NCBI GenBank assembly: GCA_945861235.1
Contig: CAMATV010000083.1
Span: forward strand, 1 to 10,496
DNA: 10,496 nucleotides
Direction: 5' to 3'
DNA from: Opitutus sp. GAS368
Lineage (GTDB): Bacteria; Verrucomicrobiota; Verrucomicrobiia; Opitutales; Opitutaceae
The notes under the pieces are model-generated. The model saw only the letters and a program-made list of their open reading frames with translations, had not been told where the DNA came from and did not search any database. Shown piece after piece: positions 4,911-10,496 of this stretch (position 1 is the first letter of the stretch; the number at the start of each line of letters is the position of its first letter). The translations under genes were made by a program, and so were the position numbers.

Positions 4911-7571
4911 ATGTTCCCGCTTCGCGCTCTCTCCTTGCCCGTCCTCGCACGACGCCTTGCCGCCACCCTGCTAGTCCTCGGGACGTTCGCGGCACTCACC
5001 TGCTCGCTCGCTGCGCAATCTTCCTTCCCCGCGGGCGAAGCCCTGATCAGCGCCACGCCCATGACCGCGTGGCAGCTCAACGGCACCAACGGCCAGTCCG
5101 CGCTCGTCGACGTCACTGGTCCGGGCATTTCGCAGGCGTGGCGCATCACCACCACCGTCGACACCTCGCCGAGCTACGCCATCGAGTTCCGCACGCCGGT
5201 CACCCGGGCCGTCGCGAAGGGCGATGTCGCCTTGCTCCGTTTTCTCGCCCGCGCGGTCACGATCACCGACGAGTCCGGCGGGGCGTTTCTGCAGGTCGTC
5301 ACCCAGAAGGCGTCACCCAACTACGACAAGAGCCTCCAAACCACCCGGAGCCTCACGCGCGAATGGCAGGAGTTTTTCATCCCGTTCACCTTCGGGGCCG
5401 ACTACGCGGCGCGCGCCGCCGAAGTCGTATTCGGATTCGGCTTCAAACGCCAAAGCGTCGAACTCAGCGGCTTCGATTTCGTTTTCTACGGCAAGAGCGT
5501 TGCGCTCAGCAGCCTCCCGCGCACGCGGGCCACTTATGCCGGCAGTGAAGCCGGCGCCCCGTGGCGCACCGCCGCCCTTGCCCGCATCGAAACGCTGCGC
5601 AAAGGCGATTTCTCCATTGTCGTCGTCGATGCCCAGGGCCGCCCCGTGCCCGGCGCATCGGCCCGCGTCACACAGACAAAATCGGCGTTTCACTTTGGCT
5701 CCGCGCTCCAGATGTCCCGGTTCGTCAACGACAGCCCCGACAACCGCACCTACCGGCAAAAAGCCCTCGAATTGTTCAACGCCGCCAGCACCGAAAACGA
5801 TCTGAAGTGGCCTCCTTGGGACGGTGAATGGGGCGGCAGCTTCGCCAAAACGCAAACGGTCGCCGGCCTCGCGTGGTTGAAGAACCACGGCTTCCACGTG
5901 CGTGGCCACGTCCTCGTCTGGCCCGGCTGGAGTAATCTCCCCAACGCGATCACTGCCCTCCGCGGCACCGCCCGCCAAGGCGAAATCCCCGCCCGCACGC
6001 TCGCGCATATCACGGAGATTGTCACGGCCACCCGCGGCCTCGTCGACGAGTGGGACGTCCTCAACGAGCCCTACGCGAACCACGATCTCATGGATCTCTT
6101 CGGCCCCTCGATCCAAGTCGACTGGTTCAAGGCCGCCCGCACCGCGTATCCGACCGCGCCGCTTTATCTCAACGACTACAGCAACCACGACGCCTCGCTG
6201 GACGCCGGCCACGTCGCGCATTTTGAAACCACCGCCCGTTACCTGAAAGATCAGGGCGCGCCCCTCGGCGGCCTCGGCCTGCAAGCCCACATCAGCGCCA
6301 ACCCTTCGCCGCCGGCCAACGTCATCGCCGTGCTCGATCGATACGCGACGCTTGGCCTGCCCGTGCGGATCACCGAGTTCGACGTGAACACGGACGATGA
6401 ACAACTCCAGGCCGACTACACGCGTGATTTCCTGATCGCGCTCTACAGCCATTCAACGGTCGTCGGTTTTCAAACGTGGGGGTTTTGGGAGACCGCGCAT
6501 TGGATACCCAAGGCCGCCATGTATCGCGCGGACTGGTCCGAGAAGCCCAACGCCCGCGCCTACAAGTCCCTCGTCCTCGACCAGTGGCGGACGCGCGCCA
6601 ACGGCACGACGGACGCCCAGGGCACGTGGCGCGGGCGCGGCTTCCACGGCGACTACCTCGTCACCGTCGACTTCAACGGCCAATCCTTTGAGCAAACGTT
6701 TTCCGTTCGCCCCGGTGCCCCGTCCGCCATCGTGCGCGTACCGCTGGCGGCTCCCCGCCTCACCAATCTCTCCACCCGCGCCAACGCCGGCACCGGCGAC
6801 GCCACCCTCATCCCCGGCTTCGTCATCGACGGCGTCGCGCCGAAACGCGTCCTGCTGCGCGGCGTCGGCGCCAGCCTCGCACCGTTTGGTGTAACCGCGA
6901 CGCCGGGACGCATGGAGCTCACCTTGCGCCGTAGCGACGGCACGATCGTGGCCGCCAATCGCGGCTGGGACAGCGGCACCGCCGCCGATTCCACCGCGCT
7001 CGCCGATGCCGCCGCTCGCATCGGCGCCTTCGCCCTCGCCCGCGGCAGTGCCGACACCGCCTTGCTGGTTTCGCTTCCGCCCGGTGCCTACACCGCTCCC
7101 GTCACCGCGCTCGACAGCCCTGCCGGCATCGCGCTCGTGGAAGCTTACGAAATGGACGCCGCCGAGCCTGGCCGATTCCGCAATCTCTCGACGCGCGCCC
7201 GCGTCGGCTCCGGTGAACAGGTGGCGATTCCCGGCCTCGTCATCACCGGGTCCAACTCCCGCACGCTCCTCGTCCGCGCCATCGGCCCGGGGCTGAACGC
7301 GTTCGGCGTCAGTGGCACGCTCGCCAAGCCGTCGCTCGTCGTCGTGCAAGGCCAGACGCCCGTATCCGCAAACACCGGATGGGGAACGTCCGCTGATCCC
7401 ATCGCGCTCGCGGCCGCAGCCACCCGCGCCGGTGCCTTCGCCCTCGAGCCCGGCCAAAGCGACGCCGCCTTGCTCGTCACGCTGTCCGCGGGTGCCTACA
7501 CTGTCCAAGTCTCCGGCACCGACGGCGGCGCCGGCGTGGTGCTCATCGAGATCTACGACCTGAGCAACTGA
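4911..7571 (+). CDS. Secreted modular GH10 endo-1,4-beta-xylanase
   Basis: An 886-residue exported enzyme that should hydrolyse internal beta-1,4 bonds of xylan by the retaining GH10 mechanism. In order: signal peptide 1-36 (hydrophobic LAATLLVLGTFAALT, cleavage near SLAAQ); a beta-rich carbohydrate-binding-like region about 40-197; a small loop domain (GDFSIVVVDAQGRPVPGA, 232-249) often preceding GH10; the GH10 barrel about 258-560; then two related C-terminal modules, 616-750 and 755-886. Catalytic residues are visible: acid/base Glu386 in WDVLNEPY and nucleophile Glu489 in RITEFDVN. Substrate-site residues include Glu295-Asn296 and Lys299-Trp300 (STENDLKW), His333 and Trp337 (RGHVLVW), His460 (LQAH) and Trp523 (QTWGF). 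All family-defining residues are intact, so activity is expected. The start at 4911 follows an in-frame stop at 4902. The gene is divergent from the sugar epimerase. The C-terminal pair may serve surface attachment or export, which is inference. Confidence 0.93.
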   Translation: MFPLRALSLPVLARRLAATLLVLGTFAALTCSLAAQSSFPAGEALISATPMTAWQLNGTNGQSALVDVTGPGISQAWRITTTVDTSPSYAIEFRTPVTRAVAKGDVALLRFLARAVTITDESGGAFLQVVTQKASPNYDKSLQTTRSLTREWQEFFIPFTFGADYAARAAEVVFGFGFKRQSVELSGFDFVFYGKSVALSSLPRTRATYAGSEAGAPWRTAALARIETLRKGDFSIVVVDAQGRPVPGASARVTQTKSAFHFGSALQMSRFVNDSPDNRTYRQKALELFNAASTENDLKWPPWDGEWGGSFAKTQTVAGLAWLKNHGFHVRGHVLVWPGWSNLPNAITALRGTARQGEIPARTLAHITEIVTATRGLVDEWDVLNEPYANHDLMDLFGPSIQVDWFKAARTAYPTAPLYLNDYSNHDASLDAGHVAHFETTARYLKDQGAPLGGLGLQAHISANPSPPANVIAVLDRYATLGLPVRITEFDVNTDDEQLQADYTRDFLIALYSHSTVVGFQTWGFWETAHWIPKAAMYRADWSEKPNARAYKSLVLDQWRTRANGTTDAQGTWRGRGFHGDYLVTVDFNGQSFEQTFSVRPGAPSAIVRVPLAAPRLTNLSTRANAGTGDATLIPGFVIDGVAPKRVLLRGVGASLAPFGVTATPGRMELTLRRSDGTIVAANRGWDSGTAADSTALADAAARIGAFALARGSADTALLVSLPPGAYTAPVTALDSPAGIALVEAYEMDAAEPGRFRNLSTRARVGSGEQVAIPGLVITGSNSRTLLVRAIGPGLNAFGVSGTLAKPSLVVVQGQTPVSANTGWGTSADPIALAAAATRAGAFALEPGQSDAALLVTLSAGAYTVQVSGTDGGAGVVLIEIYDLSN
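6756..7568 (+). repeat. Tandem duplicated C-terminal module within the xylanase
   Basis: Two diverged copies of about 132-135 residues: residues 616-750 (6756-7160) and 755-886 (7173-7568). Shared landmarks are NLSTRA at 619 and 758, IPGFVI/IPGLVI, the VLLRGVG/LLVRAIG strand, FGV, N-x-GW, the GAFALA/GAFALE segment, S-D-x-ALLV, LPPGAYT/LSAGAYT, and endings ALVEAYEMD/VLIEIYDLS. The pattern is beta-rich, without Cys and without a recognisable catalytic motif. I recall such modules at the C-termini of many exported Opitutaceae proteins. Function is unknown to me. Confidence 0.8.
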
Positions 7572-7804
7572 GGGAACCAGAGGAACGATTGTGCTTCAGA
7601 ATGAAGAGAGCTCGAAATCTTTTCGTTCCGGAACGGCGCAACGTTCGCCCGGCCCGCCCCTCTCCCGCGTTGGCCGTCGCAGTTCCCGCCTGCGGATAAT
7701 ACCCATCGCCCATGCTTTTGGATTCTCGGGCGAACGGGATCGCAAGGTGGGCGGGCCCGTCCCGGTACCCGCTGAGACACGGATCAAGGCGGGAGCAGGT
7801 CTGC

Positions 7805-7887
7805 ATTCCTCTGACCCCATTCCTCTGACCTCATTCTGGGCCGGTCACAGGGAAATCCATGGGGCAGAGGAATGGGGTCAGGGGAAT
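7805..7887. repeat. RAYT/REP-like long imperfect inverted repeat (solo, no transposase)
   Basis: The left arm at 7805-7834 and right arm at 7859-7887 are complementary over about 29 positions with two mismatches and a one-base gap, around a 24-base loop. The left arm contains two copies of ATTCCTCTGACC (7805-7816 and 7819-7830) at 14-base spacing. The word GGAATGGGGTCAG and its complement are familiar from the flanks of REP-associated tyrosine transposase (TnpA_REP) genes in diverse bacteria (recalled, not searched). No transposase gene is present, so this would be a non-autonomous copy mobilised in trans. Confidence 0.6.
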
Positions 7888-7969
7888 CAAGGCAGGGACG
7901 AGGCCGCTCCTTCCGGAATTTTTATGACCGCCCCATTGTTTCGACACCATCCGGGCAACCGTTGCGGAG

Positions 7970-7990
7970 GGAGAACGATTAGGAGAACGA
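7970..7990. repeat. Short tandem repeat of GGAGAACGA
   Basis: GGAGAACGA occurs at 7970-7978 and again at 7982-7990, a 12-base period, followed by degenerate AACGA/CACGAG-like words. It belongs to the mosaic of short degenerate repeats filling the spacer. Confidence 0.5.
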
Positions 7991-8057
7991 AGCACGAGAG
8001 AAACATGGGGCAGAAAGATCAGCGGGCACGGGTTGCGGAAGTCGGAATTATTGACCG

Positions 8058-8112
8058 CGGATTACCCGGATGCACACGGATTAAAGCAGGAGTTGAACCG
8101 CTAATTTTCGCT
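8058..8112. repeat. Degenerate CGGATTA / CGCTAAT repeat cluster
   Basis: CGGAT recurs at 8058, 8067 and 8077 (9-10 base period; the first and last copies read CGGATTA), followed by CGCTAATTTTCGCT at about 8099-8112. Similar degenerate words occur between genes in several bacterial phyla in my recollection. No coding or RNA gene function is apparent. Confidence 0.4.
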
Positions 8113-8130
8113 CATGTTTCGGTCTCGGAA

Positions 8131-8151
8131 GATTCACCTGATCGGTGAATC
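8131..8151. other. Perfect 8-bp hairpin followed by an A-run
   Basis: GATTCACC (8131-8138) and GGTGAATC (8144-8151) are perfect complements around TGATC, and a six-A run follows at 8152-8157. On the plus strand the stem is followed by A, not T; on the minus strand the T-run precedes the stem. It therefore does not fit a standard intrinsic terminator in either direction and may be an operator or a repeat relic. Confidence 0.5.
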
Positions 8152-8175
8152 AAAAAAGAGCGACGCAGCAGGGTT

Positions 8176-8268
8176 TTCTCTGCGTTCCGGTGTCGTCTCT
8201 ACGGTGCAAACGGCTTGGACCGCATTAACGGAGAGGGCACCGCAGAGAAGGGAGAATCCGCCGCAGAG
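8176..8268. repeat. CGCAGAG-type degenerate repeats
   Basis: TTCTCTGCG (8176-8184) is the complement of CGCAGAGAA (8241-8249), and CCGCAGAG recurs at 8240-8247 and 8261-8268 with a 21-base period. These words resemble the widespread intergenic CGCAGAGG/CGCAGAGAA repeats of unknown function seen in several phyla (recalled). Confidence 0.5.
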
Positions 8269-8404
8269 GAGGCGAGGAACGCGAATGCTTTCCCCACCCC
8301 CCTATCAAAAAACCCGCCAACAAAACCCCCATTGACGCCCTGCTGCAACCGCTAAGAAGATCCACCGTAATCCCGACACCCGACCCGCTGACACGACCAA
8401 AGCA

Positions 8405-9376
8405 ATGCCCCGCTCCCCTGCTCTTCCTGCCGTCACCGCCCGGGGTTTCGCCGCCCTCGCACTTCTGCTGGGCGGCGTCCGTTCGCACGCGGCCGCGGTC
8501 GTCTCCCACGTCCCACCCAGCACCGCATCGTTCATCGAAAAACACTGCGCCAGTTGTCATGACGACGTGGAGAAAAAGGGCGGCCTGAATCTGACAGCCC
8601 TGACCTTCGCGCCCGGCAACCCGAAAAATTTCAACACGTGGGTGAGGGTCTTCGATCGCGTGGCCGATGGCGAAATGCCGCCGAAAAAAAAGCCGCGCCC
8701 AGAGGCCGCCGAGTTGACGGCGTTCACCGAGGGACTTTCGAAAACCATCGTGAGCGCCGAGCAGACCCGCGTCGCCACCGAGGGCCGTGCGACCCAACGT
8801 CGCCTCAACCGCTTCGAATACGAAAACGCCTTGCGCGACCTGCTCCACGCACCGTGGCTGCAAGTGAAGGACGCGCTCCCGGAAGACGGGGAAGCGTTTC
8901 GTTTCAATAAAGTCGGCGATGCCCTCGACATGTCGCACGTCCAGATGAACCGCTACCTCGCCGCCGCCGATTACGCGCTGCGTCAGGTCATCGCCCCGCA
9001 GGTCGAACGTCCGCAGCCCAAGATCACCCGCTACTACGCACGCGAGCAGCGCAGTTTTATGGGGCCAATGAAATTCTCAGTCTTCAACTCTTCCCCCGAA
9101 CGCGCGTCGTTTCCGATGCTGGGCGACCAACCGCAACCGGACGTGCGCGCCGGCAAAGCCCCGGCCACCGTCGGCGCGGCCGACCCCGCCAACCGCGACT
9201 TGGAAGCCGTCGGTGTAGTCGCGAGCAATTACGAGCCCATCGAGCCAAAATTCAATCAGTTCAAAGCCCGCTGGCCGGCCGTTACAAAATCCGTTTCAAC
9301 ACGTTTTCCGTGTGGGTCGGCCCCGGCAAAGCCGTGCCCGGCAAAGACGGAAAAATGCCGGCGCCCTCTGTCGTAA
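8405..9376 (+). CDS. N-terminal part of a secreted haem-c / DUF1587-DUF1592 protein (frameshifted)
   Basis: Open for 323 codons, but only residues 1-288 belong to the protein. Residues 1-30 are a signal peptide (GFAALALLLGG core, cleavage near SHAA). A c-type haem motif CASCH is at 48-52, with a candidate distal Met91 in GEMPPK, matching the Planctomycete-type cytochrome c domain. TQRRLNRFEYENALRDLL (130-147) is the typical start of DUF1587. After Phe286-Lys287-Ala288 the frame reads into Arg/Pro-rich sequence of no domain character and stops at 9374-9376, while the expected continuation lies in another frame from 9268. The protein would be exported, and the haem suggests an electron-transfer or oxidase role. 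In the literature such proteins accompany sulfatases and glycan-degradation genes in Planctomycetes and Verrucomicrobia, with no settled function. No Shine-Dalgarno is visible before ATG 8405. The gene is probably monocistronic on its left side, after the repeat-rich spacer. Confidence 0.85.
   Translation: MPRSPALPAVTARGFAALALLLGGVRSHAAAVVSHVPPSTASFIEKHCASCHDDVEKKGGLNLTALTFAPGNPKNFNTWVRVFDRVADGEMPPKKKPRPEAAELTAFTEGLSKTIVSAEQTRVATEGRATQRRLNRFEYENALRDLLHAPWLQVKDALPEDGEAFRFNKVGDALDMSHVQMNRYLAAADYALRQVIAPQVERPQPKITRYYAREQRSFMGPMKFSVFNSSPERASFPMLGDQPQPDVRAGKAPATVGAADPANRDLEAVGVVASNYEPIEPKFNQFKARWPAVTKSVSTRFPCGSAPAKPCPAKTEKCRRPLS
9267..9269 (+). other. Apparent one-base deletion (frameshift) in a C run
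   Basis: The frame used from 8405 loses domain character just after F-K-A (286-288). Adding one C to the CCC at 9267-9269 would give F-K-A-P-L-A-G-R-Y-K-I-R-F, a sensible continuation into the DUF1592-type protein. No slippery X-XXY-YYZ heptamer is evident in the original frame at this point. A sequencing or assembly error at the C run, or a true inactivating mutation, are both possible. Confidence 0.75.
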
Positions 9377-10496
9377 AGTGGTGGATACCTGACCTCGACG
9401 ATGTCACGGCTGGCCGCCGCTACGAGCCCGTCACCATTTACTCCGAAACCCCGCCCCGCCTCCTCCGCCACCTCGGAAATTTCGACGCCCAGCCCACGCC
9501 CGCCGTCAACGAACTCGACGTGTGGCTCCTCGCGGGCGAAACGATCCGGCCGGACCCGTCCCGGCTCTTCCGCTCCCGGCCCGGCGCCACCCGCTGGCAA
9601 AATCCGCTCGCGGAAAAAGACGGCCAGCCCGGCGTCGCCTTTCGTTGGCTCGAAGTCGAAGGCCCGCTCGTCGACGAGTGGCCGTCGGCCGGACACCGTT
9701 TGCTCTTCGGGGATTTGCCGATGAAGCCGATCGAGAAACCCACCGCCGGCACCGCGCCCGTCGAGGTCACGTCGGCCGATCCGGCCAAGGACGCCGCGCG
9801 CTTGCTGGAGGCCTTTATCGAACAAGCCTATCGTCGGCCCGTCGCGCCGGGCGAAGTGCCGCGATTTCTCCCGGTGGTCGCGGGCGTCTTGAAATCGGGC
9901 GGCACCTTCGCCGATGCCATGATCACCGGCTACACGGCGGTGTTGTGCTCGCCGGAATTTGTCTGCCTCGAGGAAAAACCCGGCAAACTCGACGACTACG
10001 CCGTCGCGTCGCGCCTCGCATTTTTTCTGACCAACTCCGCCCCCGATGCCGAGCTGCGCTCCCTCGCCGCCCAAGGAAAACTCCGCCAACCCGCCGTGCT
10101 CCGTGCCCAAACCGAGCGCCTGCTCACCGGTCCGAAGTCGCCTCAGTTCGTGAATGCGTTTCTCGATTACTGGCTCGACCTGCGGAAGACGATGGGCACC
10201 GCGCCGGACTCCTCCCTCTACGACGACTACTATCTCGACGACCTGCTCACCGAATCAGCGCTGGCGGAGACGCAAAGCTTCTTCGCCGAGCTCGTCCGCG
10301 CCGATTTGCCCGCACGCAATATCGTCGCGTCCGATTTCGTCATGGTGAACGGACGTCTCGCGCAACACTACGGCCTGCCCCCCGTCGAGGGCGTGGCGCT
10401 TCGTCGCGTGACCATCCCCGTCGACAGCCCACGCGGCGGCCTCATGACCCAAGCAAGCGTCCTCAAAGTCACCGCCAACGGCACGACGACCTCGCC
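9268..10496 (+). CDS. C-terminal part of the same protein: DUF1595/DUF1592/DUF1588 (3' incomplete)
   Basis: An uninterrupted frame from 9268 to the right edge, 409 codons with no stop, continues the protein begun at 8405. After a beta-rich part (GRYKIRFNTFSVWVGPG) come LLEAFIEQAYRRPVAPGE (DUF1595-like, about 9808-9861), ITGYTAVLCSPEF then DYAVASRLAFFLTNSAPDAELRSLA (DUF1592-like, about 9928-10071) with a following FLDYWLDLRK, and VMVNGRLAQHYGL then RGGLMTQASVLKVTANGTTTS (DUF1588-like, about 10342-10494). The terminal DUF1585 expected in this family is beyond the window. If the frameshift is real, this part could only be made from an internal start such as ATG 9355 and would lack both signal peptide and haem domain. 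Codon use matches the upstream part, supporting one gene rather than two. Confidence 0.85.

Larger units (their letters stand above)
7572..8404. other. 833-base gene-free spacer rich in palindromes and degenerate repeats
   Basis: No reading frame here has gene-like composition or recognisable domains. It holds a 12-bp palindrome (CGTTCCGGAACG, 7624-7635), a long RAYT/REP-like inverted repeat (7805-7887), a 12-bp-period repeat (7970-7990), a CGGAT repeat cluster (8058-8083), an 8-bp hairpin (8131-8151) and CGCAGAG repeats (8176-8268). The final 120 bases before the next gene show no clear promoter or Shine-Dalgarno. The low-information, patchwork character fits a mosaic of decayed mobile repeats. 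Confidence 0.7.

Noticed and set aside
5313..7508. Two long minus-strand open frames opposite the xylanase
   Set aside because: Both are Gly/Ala/Arg/Glu-rich shadows of a high-GC gene whose catalytic motifs are on the plus strand.
7803..7890. CRISPR-like repeats
   Set aside because: Only two direct copies of 12 bases at 14-base spacing; the structure is an inverted repeat, not a repeat-spacer array.
7591..8148. 185-codon plus-strand open frame in the repeat-rich spacer
   Set aside because: It runs through the inverted repeat and degenerate repeats, has no Shine-Dalgarno or recognisable domain, and its composition is not gene-like.
9256..10110. 284-codon minus-strand open frame opposite the DUF1592 region
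   Set aside because: The plus strand carries family motifs through the same bases; the minus translation is Gly/Arg-rich with none.

Overview
The window is GC-rich DNA, with strong G/C preference at third codon positions. Its gene content suggests a heterotrophic, polysaccharide-degrading member of the Verrucomicrobiota, most likely Opitutaceae-like. The reasons are a TonB-receptor-like export leader, a LacI regulator divergent from a sodium:solute symporter, a GH10 xylanase ending in two copies of a C-terminal module I associate with Opitutaceae exported proteins, and a large c-type-cytochrome/DUF1587-DUF1592-DUF1588 protein of the kind common in Planctomycetes and Verrucomicrobia. The taxonomy is inference from families, not from a marker gene.

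Layout. 1-163 (minus) is the 5' end of an exported protein, probably a TonB-dependent receptor. 164-315 is a gap with an inverted repeat and a 4-bp microsatellite. 316-2343 (minus) is a 675-residue sodium:solute symporter. 2344-2525 is a divergent regulatory region with a perfect 15-bp palindrome. 2526-3563 (plus) is a LacI-family regulator. 3564-3694 is a convergent gap with a strong hairpin. 3695-4522 (minus) is a TIM-barrel sugar isomerase/epimerase. 4523-4910 is a divergent 388-base region with two operator-like inverted repeats and a foldable leader. 4911-7571 (plus) is a modular secreted GH10 endo-xylanase. 7572-8404 is an 833-base gene-free stretch full of palindromes and degenerate repeats, including a RAYT/REP-like inverted repeat. 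8405-10496 (plus) is a secreted haem-c/DUF1592-type protein that is broken by an apparent one-base deletion near 9267-9269 and runs off the right edge.

How the genes may work together (inference). The xylanase would cut xylan outside the cytoplasm. A TonB receptor would bring oligosaccharides across the outer membrane, the symporter would carry sugars across the inner membrane, and the TIM-barrel enzyme would isomerise or epimerise a resulting sugar. The LacI regulator would sense an intermediate and control the divergent symporter gene, possibly with the receptor gene. This is a compact carbohydrate-utilisation locus rather than a recognisably new type of system. The cytochrome/DUF1592 gene lies beyond the repeat-rich spacer and is probably a separate unit.

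Most starts here lack a clear Shine-Dalgarno sequence, so starts were chosen by domain content and upstream stops. I saw no tRNA, rRNA, CRISPR array or intact transposase.
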